Assembly (NCBI RefSeq): GCF_037039395.1
Contig: NZ_CP146242.1
Location: forward strand, 1,488,001 to 1,552,000
DNA length: 64,000 nucleotides
Direction of reading: 5' to 3'
Origin: Agrobacterium vitis
Lineage (GTDB): Bacteria > Pseudomonadota > Alphaproteobacteria > Rhizobiales > Rhizobiaceae
Each line of letters begins with the position of its first letter. The first letter of the stretch is position 1. This document shows, piece after piece, positions 15,305 through 25,491 of this stretch. A program made the translations under genes and the position numbers. The notes beneath the pieces were generated by a model. That model had not been told where the DNA came from and did no database searches. It saw only the letters and a program-made list of their open reading frames with translations.

Positions 15305-17731
15305 ATGTTGCATAGCCATATCCCGACCCAAGCCGATCCGATGATCTTCGAGGCGGCGGCAGACCGTGCCGCACGGGCCATTCCTCCCGTCTGGCCGCTG
15401 ATGTCGAGCGTCGCCGTCAACCCCTTTCTCGGGCAAGCTGGCGAAACCTTAGCCCAGGCGGGCGCCCGGCTGGCGCGCGTGGCAGGCATCGCCATCACCA
15501 TGCCGCGCCATTGGTACCAGCAGAAGATCGCCACGGGTGAGATTTCCGATGCGGATCTGCTGGCCGCCTGGACCTGCGCCCCTGCCGATCTGCGGCCAAC
15601 CGATCTTGCTGCCTTGAAAATAGCTGCCACTCTCACCCCACCAAAGCCAAAGGCACTGGCCTCGGTGGCGGATCTGGCGACGCAAGTCTCCGGTGTAGAT
15701 TGGCCGGGCCTGATAACCGAGCGGCTCGGCGCCTGGATGGCAGGCTATTTCGATGAGGGCCAAGCGCTGTGGGCCGCGCCGCGTGGCAAAAGCGCCTATA
15801 GCGCCTGGCGGGCCGTGGCAACCCATGACCTGACGCCGGAAATCGCCGGTCTGCGCGGTTTTGCGCGGCATGTCTCGGAGGCACCGGAAACGGCGATGGC
15901 GGTGATCGCCCGTGTCTGCATCCGTCTCGGCCTGCCTGCCGAGGCGCTGGAGACCTATTTTCACCAGATGCTGATGTCACTGGGCGGCTGGGGGCAATAT
16001 GCACGCTACAAACTCTGGCAAGCGGAACTGGCCGGCGGCACCGATCAAACGATCACGGACCTTCTGGCAATCCGGCTGATCTGGGAAGAGGCGCTGTTTC
16101 TGCGCTATGGCGGCCAAATCGGCGAAGCCTGGGCGCATGTGCGGGCGGCCCATGCGGCACCGGTCGTGGCGACGCCCGATATAGTGATCGACGCCATCCT
16201 TCAGGACGCAGCCGAACGGGCGGCACAGCGGAAACTGGCTCGGACTTTGGCAAAAACCGCCCCACAGAAACGCGAAACCCGGCCACGGATTCAAGCCGCC
16301 TTCTGCATAGATGTGCGCTCGGAAGTGTTTCGCCGTGCGCTTGAGAGCCTCGATCCGCAGATTCAGACGCTCGGCTTTGCAGGCTTTTTCGGTCTGGGGA
16401 CGGCGCATCGCCGCTTTGCCTCCGATGTCGAGGAATTGCGGCTCCCGGTTCTGCTCAATCCGGCACTCAAATCCAGCGCTGGCGGACCTTACAAGGCCGA
16501 CGATGCCGAGCCGCAACGGGTCAAGGCGCGGGCAAAGCGAGCCTGGGGCCGGTTTAAGCTGGCGGCTGTCTCCTCCTTCGCTTTCGTCGAGGCCACAGGG
16601 CCGATCTATGTCGGCAAATTGCTCACCGATGCACTCGGCCTCCCCCACGCACCAACCCCGAATGATCCCGCACCGCAACTCGAACCTGCGCTCGATCTGG
16701 CGACCCGGGTCAAGGCAGCCGGTGCGGTGCTGCGCGCCATGTCGCTGACCACGGGCTTTGCACGGCTGGTGCTTCTGACAGGGCACGGCGCCAATACCGT
16801 CAACAATCCTCATGCCAGTGGCCTGCATTGCGGTGCCTGCGGCGGCTATTCGGGAGAGGTCAATGCCCGCCTGCTGGCGGCCTTGCTGAATGACCCTGAT
16901 GTCCGGGGCGGACTGATTGAGACCGGCATCGAGGTCCCGCTGGATACACTGTTCCTGGCGGCACTGCATGAAACGACCACCGACCGGGTGATGCTCTATG
17001 CGGATGACCATCCCTCCAACACTCATGAGGCCGATATCGCTCAGGCCAGGAGCTGGCTTGCCGATGCCGGCAGACTTGCGAGGGGCGAGCGTGCCCTTCG
17101 CCTGCCGCGTGCCGTAGACGAGGCATCCATTTCCAAACGCAGCCGCGACTGGGCAGAGACCCGGCCCGAATGGGCGCTGGCTGGCTGCAAGGCCTTTATC
17201 GCCGCCCCCAGATCCCGCACGGCTGCTAAAAACCTCGAGGGCCGGGCCTTCCTGCATGATTATGACTGGACGCAGGACAAGGGCTTCAGCACGCTGGAGC
17301 TGATCCTGACCGCCCCGGTCATCGTCGCGAGCTGGATCAGCCTGCAATATTACGGCTCGACCGTAGCGCCGGAGGCTTTTGGCGGTGGCAACAAGCTCCT
17401 GCACAATGTCACCGGTGGCATCGGCGTGGTGGAAGGCAATGGCGGGCTTTTGCGGGCCGGGCTGCCTTGGCAATCCGTCCATGATGGACGGGATTATGCA
17501 CACGAACCGCTGCGCCTGTCGGTCTGTCTTGAAGCGCCCGTCGAGGCCATTGCCGAGGTGCTGGGCCGCCATGATGGGGTGCGCGCCCTGTTCGATCATG
17601 GCTGGCTGCACCTCTTCTCCCTTGATGAGCAGGGCCGTATGGCCTGGCGGTACAATGGCGGTCTGCAATGGGTGTCAATGGACGACGCGCAGGCCCCCGA
17701 ACACATGCACCCGCTGAAGGTCGCCGTTTAA
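15305..17731 (+). CDS. dabA: DabA-like inorganic-carbon uptake subunit (DUF2309)
   Basis: The 808-residue protein starts at ATG 15305 (GGAG upstream). It belongs to the DUF2309/DabA family, carbonic-anhydrase-like enzymes at the inner membrane. The zinc and active-site residues are present: C334 and D336 in [10 protein letters not shown], and H494 and C509 in [20 protein letters not shown]. With DabB it forms an energy-coupled CO2 trap that supplies bicarbonate. No Rubisco or carboxysome genes are nearby, so in this organism it likely feeds anaplerotic carboxylases at low CO2. After its stop, CCACCCGG / CCGGGTGG (17759-17807) forms a long-loop hairpin. Confidence 0.9.
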   Translation: MLHSHIPTQADPMIFEAAADRAARAIPPVWPLMSSVAVNPFLGQAGETLAQAGARLARVAGIAITMPRHWYQQKIATGEISDADLLAAWTCAPADLRPTDLAALKIAATLTPPKPKALASVADLATQVSGVDWPGLITERLGAWMAGYFDEGQALWAAPRGKSAYSAWRAVATHDLTPEIAGLRGFARHVSEAPETAMAVIARVCIRLGLPAEALETYFHQMLMSLGGWGQYARYKLWQAELAGGTDQTITDLLAIRLIWEEALFLRYGGQIGEAWAHVRAAHAAPVVATPDIVIDAILQDAAERAAQRKLARTLAKTAPQKRETRPRIQAAFCIDVRSEVFRRALESLDPQIQTLGFAGFFGLGTAHRRFASDVEELRLPVLLNPALKSSAGGPYKADDAEPQRVKARAKRAWGRFKLAAVSSFAFVEATGPIYVGKLLTDALGLPHAPTPNDPAPQLEPALDLATRVKAAGAVLRAMSLTTGFARLVLLTGHGANTVNNPHASGLHCGACGGYSGEVNARLLAALLNDPDVRGGLIETGIEVPLDTLFLAALHETTTDRVMLYADDHPSNTHEADIAQARSWLADAGRLARGERALRLPRAVDEASISKRSRDWAETRPEWALAGCKAFIAAPRSRTAAKNLEGRAFLHDYDWTQDKGFSTLELILTAPVIVASWISLQYYGSTVAPEAFGGGNKLLHNVTGGIGVVEGNGGLLRAGLPWQSVHDGRDYAHEPLRLSVCLEAPVEAIAEVLGRHDGVRALFDHGWLHLFSLDEQGRMAWRYNGGLQWVSMDDAQAPEHMHPLKVAV

Positions 17732-17929
17732 TCGGGACTGGACGTTCTAACTGGACAGCCACCCGGGATACAATAAACGCGCTCTGGAATGGGCATAGTC
17801 CGGGTGGTGACCTGATCTGGCATCAGGGCTGCGCACATCACATCTGCGTATTTCCTATTTAAGGAATATTTTTAACGCCTATTTCACAGTGAATGTGCTT
17901 TCGTCATGGCTGGCAAACGGGGTTGACCC

Positions 17930-19519
17930 GTGGCCAGGGAGATCGACCGCGTGAAGATGGCATCTATATTTCAGAACAAGCCTATAAAAGACGCCGCTAT
18001 ATTGCTGAGTGTCGGGGCTGTGATATGGGCGATTGCCATCCAAATCGACTTCCATGAACATCTCGATGCCTTCCTGCATCGCAATGAAGCCTGGCAACTC
18101 GATGAGCTTTTCAATGTCGTCGCTATTACCGGTCTGCTCAGCCTGATTTTCGCGGCCAGACGGATCGGCGAGCTGAAGGCCGAGATCCGGTTGAGAAACA
18201 CCGCCGAAGACAATATGGACTGGCTGGCCCATCACGATCCCCTGACAGGCCTTCCCAATCGCCGGGCGCTGTCCGATCGGCAGGCGGAGATGGAAGCCTT
18301 GCAGGATGGACGCCACTGGGTGATCTATTCCATAGATCTCGACGGGTTCAAGAAGGTCAACGACCTCGTAGGCCACCAGGGCGGCGACCTGCTTTTGCGG
18401 CAAGTGGCGCAGCGCTTAACGCATGCCTTGCCGAATGCCGATGTCTACCGGATGGGTGGTGACGAATTCCTGCTGGTCAGCCCTCGCTCGGCGAATATGG
18501 ATTATCGCCATGCCGGCCAACATATCGTCAGGCTTCTGTGCAACCCTTACGATGTCGGCGGCATGACCAGCGAAATCGGCGTCAGTGTCGGTTTTGCGCT
18601 GTTTCCGGAAGACAGCGACGATTTCAAGGATGCAACGCACTGCGCCGATGTGGCGATGTATGTCGCCAAGAAAGCCGGGCAGAACAGCGTCTATGGCTTC
18701 GAACGGATCATGGAAGACCGCGTCATGCGGCGGGCTGAAACCGAAATGGCGCTGAAGCGTGCGATCCGTGACAAACTGATCGTTCCCTATTACCAGCCAT
18801 TGATCGACCTCAAATCCGGTGAATTGCGTGGATTCGAGGCTTTGGCACGATGGAAGACCGGCCCTAACCATTACGTTCCCCCCAGTGATTTCATCGAATT
18901 GGCGGAAACCGCCGGGCTGATCGTCGAGCTGTCGGATAGTCTGTTTCGCCAGGCCTGTCTTGACGCACTGCAATGGCCCGACACGGTGCGGCTGGCCTTC
19001 AACATCTCGCCGACGCAATTCATCGACCGTCAATTGAGCCTGCGGATCATGTCGATCCTGATGGAGACGGGATTTCCGCCCAACCGGCTGGAAATCGAGA
19101 TCACCGAAACGGCGCTGGTCCATGATATCGAACTGGCTACCCAGATCCTGGCCGACCTCAGGCAGAGCGGCATCCGCATTGCCCTGGACGATTTCGGCAC
19201 CGGCTATTCCAGCCTGTCGCAATTATCGAAATTCACCTTCGACAAGATCAAGATCGACCGCAGTTTCGTCATGGCCTACGACGTCGACAAGAAGCAGGAA
19301 GACATTATGCGTGCCATTCTGGGCCTTGGTCAGGGCCTTGGCATTGCCACCACCGCCGAAGGCATCGAGGACGAGAACCAGCTGGCCTTCCTGAAAAGCA
19401 TCGGCTGCGATTTCGGTCAGGGCTTCCTGTTCAGCAAGGCGTTACCGGCAGAACAAGCCCTGTCGTTAACGACGAAGGATGCCACAATAAAACCAGATGT
19501 AGCAACTGTGGCGCGCTAA
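17930..19519 (+). CDS. Membrane-bound GGDEF-EAL cyclic-di-GMP protein
   Basis: The protein is up to 529 residues. Two N-terminal hydrophobic segments (about 20-42 and 62-80) flank a short external loop. A GGDEF domain follows (about 105-255) with the intact motif RMGGDEFL and substrate-side DPLTGLPNRRAL. The EAL domain (about 275-515) has FEALARW, a DDFGTGYSS loop and KIDRSFV. Both catalytic signatures look intact, so it could make and/or degrade cyclic di-GMP. No sensory domain is recognised. The start is GTG 17930 or ATG 17957; no clear ribosome site decides. Confidence 0.88.
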   Translation: MAREIDRVKMASIFQNKPIKDAAILLSVGAVIWAIAIQIDFHEHLDAFLHRNEAWQLDELFNVVAITGLLSLIFAARRIGELKAEIRLRNTAEDNMDWLAHHDPLTGLPNRRALSDRQAEMEALQDGRHWVIYSIDLDGFKKVNDLVGHQGGDLLLRQVAQRLTHALPNADVYRMGGDEFLLVSPRSANMDYRHAGQHIVRLLCNPYDVGGMTSEIGVSVGFALFPEDSDDFKDATHCADVAMYVAKKAGQNSVYGFERIMEDRVMRRAETEMALKRAIRDKLIVPYYQPLIDLKSGELRGFEALARWKTGPNHYVPPSDFIELAETAGLIVELSDSLFRQACLDALQWPDTVRLAFNISPTQFIDRQLSLRIMSILMETGFPPNRLEIEITETALVHDIELATQILADLRQSGIRIALDDFGTGYSSLSQLSKFTFDKIKIDRSFVMAYDVDKKQEDIMRAILGLGQGLGIATTAEGIEDENQLAFLKSIGCDFGQGFLFSKALPAEQALSLTTKDATIKPDVATVAR

Positions 19520-19628
19520 AAATACGCCAACAACCGGAGAACCCATTAAGTGCTGCGATTTTGTCTTTCCTGAACGCCAAAATTCGCTAAGAGCTTATCG
19601 TAATATCAATGGACGGATGCAGCCTCCC

Positions 19629-20621
19629 ATGACGCAATTCGACGTGCTCACCATCGGTAACGCTATCGTTGACATCATCTCCCGCTGTGAGGATCAATTC
19701 CTGGAAGAAAACGGCATCGTCAAGGGCGCCATGAACCTGATTGATGCGGAACGCGCCACACGGCTTTACAGCCTGATGGGGCCAGCCATCGAGGCCTCCG
19801 GCGGCAGTGCCGGCAATACGGCGGCAGGCATTGCCAATTTCGGCGGCAAGGCAGCTTATTTCGGCAAGGTCGCCGAAGACCAGCTCGGGACGATTTTCGC
19901 CCATGACATTCGCGCCCAGGGCGTTCATTACCAGACCATGGCCAGAGGTCAGCATCCGCCGACCGCTCGCTGCATGATTTTCGTAACCGAAGACGGCGAG
20001 CGCTCGATGAACACCTATCTCGGCGCCTGCGTCGAGCTCGGTCCTGAAGATGTCGAGCCGGAGGTGGTGAAACAGGCCAAGGTCACCTATTTCGAAGGCT
20101 ATCTCTGGGACCCGCCACGCGCCAAGCAGGCGATCGTCGATTGCGCCCGCATTGCCCATGAGCATGGACGGGAAATGTCGATGACCCTGTCCGACAGTTT
20201 CTGCGTGCATCGCTACCGCGCCGAATTCCTCGACCTGATGCGCTCAGGCACCGTCGACATCGTGTTTGCCAATCGGCAGGAAGCGCTCGCCCTCTATGAG
20301 ACAGAGGATTTCGACGCAGCACTCGACCAGATCGGCAAGGATTGCAAACTTGCCGCTGTGACCATGAGCGAAGAGGGAGCGATGATTATCCGTGGCAGCG
20401 AGCGCATCCATGTGCCTGCCACCACCATCGCCGAACTGGTCGATACGACAGGTGCCGGCGATCTGTTCGCCTCCGGTTTTCTTTACGGCTATACGCAGGG
20501 GCGGTCTCTGGAAGATTGCGGCAAGCTCGGTTGCCTGGCAGCCGGCCTGGTCATTCAGCAGATGGGACCGAGACCGCAGGCCTCGCTACAAGAGGCAGCC
20601 AGCGAAGCCGGGCTTATTTAA
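19629..20621 (+). CDS. Adenosine kinase (PfkB family)
   Basis: This 330-residue PfkB-fold kinase is predicted to phosphorylate adenosine to AMP with ATP. ATG 19629 gives the family-typical opening MTQFDVLTIGNAIVDI; an ATG four codons earlier (19617) is also possible. It has the substrate-side GGSAGNTAAGIANFGGKAAY and the C-terminal PfkB signature DTTGAGDLFASGFLYG, with the catalytic Asp in TGAGD. It stands alone, convergent with the SH3 gene. Confidence 0.88.
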   Translation: MTQFDVLTIGNAIVDIISRCEDQFLEENGIVKGAMNLIDAERATRLYSLMGPAIEASGGSAGNTAAGIANFGGKAAYFGKVAEDQLGTIFAHDIRAQGVHYQTMARGQHPPTARCMIFVTEDGERSMNTYLGACVELGPEDVEPEVVKQAKVTYFEGYLWDPPRAKQAIVDCARIAHEHGREMSMTLSDSFCVHRYRAEFLDLMRSGTVDIVFANRQEALALYETEDFDAALDQIGKDCKLAAVTMSEEGAMIIRGSERIHVPATTIAELVDTTGAGDLFASGFLYGYTQGRSLEDCGKLGCLAAGLVIQQMGPRPQASLQEAASEAGLI

Positions 20622-20634
20622 AAGGCCCAGTTAT

Positions 20635-20663
20635 GGGAAGCCTTCCGTGATTTGAAGGCTCCC
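20635..20663. terminator. Bidirectional hairpin between convergent genes
   Basis: GGGAAGCCTTC pairs with GAAGGCTCCC, with one bulged base. The flanks are repeated CCTTATTTG/GAAGGCT units (20650-20700), which look like a small slipped duplication. Confidence 0.5.
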
Positions 20664-20691
20664 CTTATTTGCCCTTATTTGAAGGCTTCTC

Positions 20692-21231
20692 TTACTTGAA
20701 GGCCTCGCCGGGATAGGCGCCCCAGATTTCCCCTTGGGCGACCCATCCTTTGGTGCCGTCCACTTCGGTGCGACACCAGTTGCCATTGCATTCCAGCAGC
20801 TTCATCAGCACGCCGGGTTGAAGCTTGGCAACCACGCCCGCCCCGGCCTGCCCATCGCGGCGCATATTCACATAGATATCGTCGCCCTTACCCTTCATCC
20901 ACGGCGCTGCAAGCGCACTGCGTTCACCAGACAGCAATGTCTGGTTCACCCAGCCCTCAGTGCCATCGGCATCGCGAATGCGCCGCCAATTGTCGTATTC
21001 CTGAATGATTTCCACCGGCAATCCCGCACGCGTATACATCCAGGACGTCGCATAATCCGTGCTGGGGCCAATGCGCAGATTGACCCTCGCCGATTTCAAG
21101 GTCACGAAACGCGGCAACGGCAGGCCGCTCATGCCCTTGGCTGGGCCTTGCGCGACGGCGGCGCCTGCCCATATGACACAGAGAGCGGCGATGAAAGGAA
21201 TGAGACAGGAGCGTTTGAACCCGTTGGGCAT
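20692..21231 (-). CDS. Exported SH3-domain protein
   Basis: The 179-residue protein starts at ATG 21231 (AACGGAA ahead). It has a signal peptide (about 1-28, ending AVAQG) followed by two bacterial SH3 modules. The first carries ARVNLRIGPSTDYATSW and EGWVNQTLLSG; the second carries DIYVNMRRDGQAGAG and TKGWVAQGEIWG. Such proteins usually bind cell-wall peptides in the periplasm. The upstream in-frame reading opposite the dehydrogenase gene is a shadow and is not part of the protein. Confidence 0.8.
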   Translation of the reverse strand: MPNGFKRSCLIPFIAALCVIWAGAAVAQGPAKGMSGLPLPRFVTLKSARVNLRIGPSTDYATSWMYTRAGLPVEIIQEYDNWRRIRDADGTEGWVNQTLLSGERSALAAPWMKGKGDDIYVNMRRDGQAGAGVVAKLQPGVLMKLLECNGNWCRTEVDGTKGWVAQGEIWGAYPGEAFK

Positions 21232-21519
21232 GGCATTTCCGTTGAACGATCGATAAAACGAAACCCGAAGCCCCCGCCAGCGGTTCCGTCGCCTGTATGT
21301 GATCCTTGACGGCGAAGATACAATTGTCTTCCCGAACAGGTTTGATAGAAATGAACCGGACTGCGCAATATCTCTCTCGACCAGAGTGGCTCGAAAATAA
21401 TATTGCGTAGCTGGCGAAACCTCTTGAAACATCCGTCCCGCGCCAGCGACGCGCGACGACTGGCCGGAATCATCGCCTGTGTTGGTTAAGGACCTGTTTA
21501 CAAAGCATCGAAAGTCTTC

Positions 21520-22524
21520 ATGACCCAGCGGAAAAAGACCAAGGTTTACATCACGCGCAAACTGCCGGACGCAGTGGAAACCCGCATGCGGGAATTGTTC
21601 GAGGCAGAGTTGAACATTGACGACACGCCGCGCAGCCGCGACGCCCTGATGGATGCGATGAAAACCTGTGATGTTCTGGTGCCGACCGTGACCGACCGGA
21701 TCGATGCCGGACTGATCGAGGCGGCTGGCCCGCAACTGAAACTGATTGCCAGCTTTTCCAACGGCACCGACCATATCGATGTCGATGCTGCGGCCCGCAA
21801 GGGCATTACCGTGACCAATACGCCGAATGTGCTGAGCGAAGACACCGCCGACATGACCATGGCGCTGATTCTCGCCGGCCCACGGCGTCTGGCGGAAGGC
21901 TCGCGCGTTCTGACCGACCAGCCCGGCGAATGGGCCGGATGGTCGCCGACCTGGATGCTGGGACGGCGGATCTGGGGCAAGCGAATCGGCATTGTCGGCA
22001 TGGGCCGGATCGGCACGGCGGTCGCCCGGCGCGCCAAGGCTTTCGGCCTCGCCATCCACTACCATAACCGCAAACGGGTCAGCCCGCAGACGGAAGATGA
22101 GCTGGAGGCAACCTATTGGGACAGTCTCGACCAGATGCTGGCGCGGGTCGATATCGTCTCGGTCAATTGCCCATCCACGCCGGCCACCTACCATCTGCTT
22201 TCGGCCCGGCGCCTGGCGCTGATGCAGCCGACCAGCTATATCGTCAACACCGCCCGGGGTGGCATTATCGATGAAAGCGCCCTCATTCAATGCATCCGTG
22301 ACGGCAAGATCGCGGGCGCGGGCCTGGATGTGTTTGAGAATGAACCGGCGGTCAATCCGAAGCTGTTGAAACTGGCGGAAGACGGCAAGGTCGTATTGCT
22401 GCCGCATATGGGATCGGCAACGATTGAAGGCCGGATCGATATGGGTGACAAGGTGATCATCAATATTCGCACCTATTTCGACGGCCATAGGCCGCCGAAC
22501 CGGGTTTTGCCGGGGCGCGACTGA
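21520..22524 (+). CDS. D-isomer 2-hydroxyacid dehydrogenase
   Basis: The 334-residue NAD(P)-dependent enzyme resembles glyoxylate/hydroxypyruvate (D-glycerate) reductases. It has a Rossmann motif GIVGMGRIGTAVARRAKAFG at about 153-172 and the catalytic Arg in VNTARGGIIDE. Further along are DVFENEPAVNP (Glu) and the catalytic His in LLPHMGSAT. Length and motifs are standard. The exact 2-keto acid cannot be told from sequence. The gene is monocistronic and ends at a bidirectional terminator. Confidence 0.85.
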   Translation: MTQRKKTKVYITRKLPDAVETRMRELFEAELNIDDTPRSRDALMDAMKTCDVLVPTVTDRIDAGLIEAAGPQLKLIASFSNGTDHIDVDAAARKGITVTNTPNVLSEDTADMTMALILAGPRRLAEGSRVLTDQPGEWAGWSPTWMLGRRIWGKRIGIVGMGRIGTAVARRAKAFGLAIHYHNRKRVSPQTEDELEATYWDSLDQMLARVDIVSVNCPSTPATYHLLSARRLALMQPTSYIVNTARGGIIDESALIQCIRDGKIAGAGLDVFENEPAVNPKLLKLAEDGKVVLLPHMGSATIEGRIDMGDKVIINIRTYFDGHRPPNRVLPGRD

Positions 22525-22567
22525 TCACAGGTGCTTTCATAAAAGGCTTGAGATAGCCGAAACCGAA

Positions 22568-22600
22568 ATACGAACAGCTATTGAAAATGGCTGTTCGTAT
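22568..22600. terminator. Bidirectional terminator
   Basis: An 11-bp perfect stem (ATACGAACAGC / GCTGTTCGTAT) with an 11-base loop lies between the convergent dehydrogenase and acetyltransferase genes. Confidence 0.65.
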
Positions 22601-22603
22601 CAA

Positions 22604-23080
22604 TCAGACGAGTGGCTTTTCCATCAGCACGAACGTGGCCCGGTCATAACCGGGATGGCTTTTTTCCCCAACAACATGGAAACCCCATTTTTCGAAGCGC
22701 TTGTGATTATTATCAAGCTCGATACGGGTTTCCAACTGCAAGTGCCTGACACCACAGGCATGGGCAACACCTTCCGCCGCTTTCAGCATGGCGCGACCAA
22801 TCCCTTGCCCCTGAAGCCCGGGAAGCACGGCGACCTTGCCGACATAGAGCCGGTCTGCCTCGCTCTGGCGGCAGAACAGACAGCCGACCAGCTTGCCATC
22901 GATCAGGGCGGCATAACCGATTTCCTCATGCGCCTTGGCTTTCAGGGCTTCCGCCGTCAGCTTCAACGCTGAAGACGGCGGATCGATCAGCGGATGCATG
23001 TAGTCGAAAGCTTCCAGCACCAGGGCTAGAAGATCATCCCAATTTTCAAACTGCTCGTCGATCTGAATGATCTCGACCAT
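22604..23080 (-). CDS. GNAT-family N-acetyltransferase
   Basis: The 158-residue protein carries the acetyl-CoA-binding signature VGKVAVLPGLQGQGIGRAML at about 80-100. A beta-strand with AALIDGKLVGCLFCRQ precedes it and HLQLETRIELDNNHKRFEKWGFHVVG follows in the family order. The substrate is unknown. It lies 43 bases upstream of moeB on the same strand, so recF, moeB and this gene could share a transcript. Confidence 0.82.
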   Translation of the reverse strand: MVEIIQIDEQFENWDDLLALVLEAFDYMHPLIDPPSSALKLTAEALKAKAHEEIGYAALIDGKLVGCLFCRQSEADRLYVGKVAVLPGLQGQGIGRAMLKAAEGVAHACGVRHLQLETRIELDNNHKRFEKWGFHVVGEKSHPGYDRATFVLMEKPLV

Positions 23081-23122
23081 GGTCAGCCTTTCCTGTTCCT
23101 GTCATCGCTCTGGCCTGTTCTA

Positions 23123-23908
23123 TCATGGCGCGGACCTGTTGCTGTCACGACGCCGGTAGCGCACCGTGTCGAACCGGGCGGACAGGGCGTCATACATTAG
23201 CAGACGCCCTACTAACGGTTCCCCAATGCCGGTGATAAGTTTGATCGCTTCCATCGCCATCAAGGTGCCGATCACCCCGGTCAGCGCACCGATAATGCCA
23301 GTCTCGGCGCAGGTGGGAATGAGACCGGCAGGCGGCTTTTCCGGAAAAAGATCGCGGTAGCCAGGATAGAGCACTCCATCCGGCCCGGTCTCATAGGGTT
23401 TCAGTACGGTCAGCGAGCCTTCAAAACGCCCAACAGCACCCGTCACCAATGGGCGGCAATGCTGTTGTCCGGCATCGGCGGCGGCATAGCGGCTGTCGAA
23501 ATTGTCCGAACCGTCGATCAGCAGATCGAACCCGGGCAGATGCGTTGCGGCGAAATCCGCATCGAAGCGTTGCTCGAACCGCATCACGCGCACATGTGGG
23601 TTGAGCCTGGCAATGGCCTTTGCCGCGCTTTCCGTCTTCAGGTCGTTCAGCGTACCGCTGTCATGGATCACCTGCCGTTGCAGATTGGAGAGCGAGACGT
23701 GGTCGTCATCGGCAATGCCCAGCGTGCCGATACCGGCTGCGGCCAGATATTGCAGTACAGGCGCGCCAAGTCCGCCTGCGCCAATCACCAGCACGCGGGC
23801 GGCTTTCAGCTTCTGCTGGCCTGCCCCGCCGATTTCCGGCAAGAGGATGTGGCGTTGATAACGCTGGATTTCTTCGGGTGAAAGCGGCTCCATGGCCTGT
23901 TGTCGCAT
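23123..23908 (-). CDS. moeB: MoeB/ThiF-like adenylyltransferase
   Basis: The protein is ~261 residues and activates the C-terminus of a ubiquitin-like sulphur carrier (MoaD- or ThiS-type) by adenylation. It opens with LSPEEIQRYQRHILLPEIGG, then the nucleotide loop VIGAGGLGAPVLQYLAAAGI and LSNLQRQVIH. Next come DGSDNFDSRY and the conserved Cys in IPTCAETGIIG. CxxC zinc pairs of E. coli MoeB are not seen, as in many alphaproteobacterial members. A GTG at 23932 overlaps the recF stop and is an alternative start; ATG 23908 has GGAAAG upstream and ATG 23893 fits many homologues. Confidence 0.82.
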   Translation of the reverse strand: MRQQAMEPLSPEEIQRYQRHILLPEIGGAGQQKLKAARVLVIGAGGLGAPVLQYLAAAGIGTLGIADDDHVSLSNLQRQVIHDSGTLNDLKTESAAKAIARLNPHVRVMRFEQRFDADFAATHLPGFDLLIDGSDNFDSRYAAADAGQQHCRPLVTGAVGRFEGSLTVLKPYETGPDGVLYPGYRDLFPEKPPAGLIPTCAETGIIGALTGVIGTLMAMEAIKLITGIGEPLVGRLLMYDALSARFDTVRYRRRDSNRSAP

Positions 23909-23928
23909 GTCTTTGGCTTTCCGAATAG

Positions 23929-25053
23929 TCACAATGACAGATGGCCGTCATCCACGGTCACGAATTGTGCCCGATCACCCAGACTTGCAAACATCTGCGC
24001 ATCGGTGCCGGTCATGAAGGCCTGGCCGCCGAGCACGTCGATCCGGTCGAACAGGGCAGCCCGACGGCCCTCGTCAAGATGGGCGGCAATTTCATCCAGG
24101 AGCAGGATCGGCGCAAAGCCGGTCATGGTCGCCACCAGTTCGGCATGGGCAAGGATCAGGCCGATCAGCAGAGCCTTCTGCTCGCCGGTCGAACAACGCT
24201 CGGCTTCCATGTCTTTTTCCCGGTGCCGCACCAGAAGATCGCTGCGATGCGGCCCCTCCAGCGTGCGGCCTGCCGCTGCATCCCTGCCCCTGGAACCGGC
24301 CAGACGATCGCGATAGGTGTCTTCGAGATCGATAGCCGCCGTGCCGGCATGGTCATCCATGAACCCCGACAGCATCAGTTCTGCCCCCGGAAAACTTTCA
24401 GGCTCCCGTCGCTGTTCGATAAGGGCGGCCAGCAACCGCATCATTTCCTGACGGGCGAGCGCCATGGCAATGCCGAGTGCTGCCATCTGCTGCTCGATCC
24501 CGGCAAGCCAACTGGCATCGAAACGGCCTTCGGAGAGCAATTTGTTGCGGCTGCGCATGGCGCGCTCGAAATCGCTGGCGCGGCGGCCATGCTGCGGGTC
24601 GATCGACAGGACCAGCCGATCCAGAAACCTGCGCCGCTCGGACGAGGAGCCGGTAAAGAGACCGTCCATGGCTGGCGTCAGCCAGAGAACGCGCAAATGA
24701 TCGGTCAATTCGTCGACGGAGCGCACCGAGGCGCCATTGATGCGCAGACGCCGCACCGCCGTCTCGTCCTGAACCTCCGTGCCGGTGCCCAGTTCCACGT
24801 CCCCGGCCATGCCCCCCAGGCTGGCAAAAATCGAAAATCCGCTTGCCGCTCCGGCCCGCGCCACATCGGACAGCACCGCCCGACGCAGCCCACGCCCCGG
24901 CGACAGAAAGGAAACCGCTTCCATCAAATTGGTCTTGCCGGAACCGTTATTGCCGGTCAGCACCACATGGCGTCCATCAAGCCGCAAGGAGGCGGAACCG
25001 TAATTGCGGAAATCCGTCAGCTGCAGCCGGTTGATGAAGGTTTTTTCAGCCAT
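23929..25053 (-). CDS. recF: Recombination mediator RecF
   Basis: The 374-residue ATP-binding protein of the RecFOR pathway loads RecA on gapped DNA. It has Walker A GNNGSGKTNLMEAVSFLSPG at about 37-56, the RecF signature RGLRRAVL and the SMC-like signature STGEQKALLIGL. Walker B is PILLLDEIAAHLD. ATG 25053 gives the normal start MAEKTFINRLQL. It lies immediately upstream of moeB and is not next to dnaA/dnaN here, as is usual in Rhizobiaceae. Confidence 0.95.
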   Translation of the reverse strand: MAEKTFINRLQLTDFRNYGSASLRLDGRHVVLTGNNGSGKTNLMEAVSFLSPGRGLRRAVLSDVARAGAASGFSIFASLGGMAGDVELGTGTEVQDETAVRRLRINGASVRSVDELTDHLRVLWLTPAMDGLFTGSSSERRRFLDRLVLSIDPQHGRRASDFERAMRSRNKLLSEGRFDASWLAGIEQQMAALGIAMALARQEMMRLLAALIEQRREPESFPGAELMLSGFMDDHAGTAAIDLEDTYRDRLAGSRGRDAAAGRTLEGPHRSDLLVRHREKDMEAERCSTGEQKALLIGLILAHAELVATMTGFAPILLLDEIAAHLDEGRRAALFDRIDVLGGQAFMTGTDAQMFASLGDRAQFVTVDDGHLSL

Positions 25054-25260
25054 GCATTCCCATATCAAACCGTCTCACGGCACGACGCTGTAACGTCATA
25101 GGTAAGACATGAAAGAAGCTTTATCATTATATTTTCTGCATCAAGCCCAAAGCAATTCCGTTTCAGGGAATTATGCAGTAGCTCGTCCAGACGAAGACAA
25201 TGGCAGTAGCACACCGGCCAAGGACAACACGGGCCAAGTAGCGAACCAGAAGGACACACT

Positions 25261-25485
25261 ATGGCTAGCGCGAAAGACGCCGACGCAGAAGACCGCCTGA
25301 TCCGGCTTGAGGAAACGGTTGCCTATCAGGCCAAGACCATCGAAGAGCTTTCAGATCAGTTGACCGAGCAGTGGAAAGTGGTGGAGCAAACCCGAGCCAA
25401 GCTTGATCGGCTGACGGAACGGTTTCTCAGTCTCGAAGAGCAAGCGGTTGATGCCGTGCCGATCACCAAGCCACCCCATTATTGA
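25261..25485 (+). CDS. slyX: SlyX family protein
   Basis: The 74-residue protein starts at ATG 25261 behind AGAAGGA. It is a single coiled coil (RLIRLEETVAYQAKTIEELS) closing with the family's PPHY tail. The function of SlyX is unknown; it co-occurs with diverse housekeeping genes. It is convergent with dnaJ across a shared terminator. Confidence 0.85.
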   Translation: MASAKDADAEDRLIRLEETVAYQAKTIEELSDQLTEQWKVVEQTRAKLDRLTERFLSLEEQAVDAVPITKPPHY

Positions 25486-25491
25486 CCATGG

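Noticed and set aside
15977..17668. 563-codon minus-strand frame opposite dabA
   Set aside because: No domain resemblance, while the plus-strand reading shows DabA active-site residues throughout.
17759..17807. CCACCCGG / CCGGGTGG repeat after dabA as a terminator
   Set aside because: The 33-base loop and absence of a T run make an intrinsic terminator unlikely.
20692..22488. 598-codon minus-strand frame spanning the SH3 gene and the dehydrogenase
   Set aside because: Only the last 179 codons carry a signal peptide and SH3 motifs; the rest is antisense to the plus-strand dehydrogenase.
23941..25101. 386-codon plus-strand frame opposite recF
   Set aside because: Shadow of recF, which has all ATPase motifs on the minus strand.
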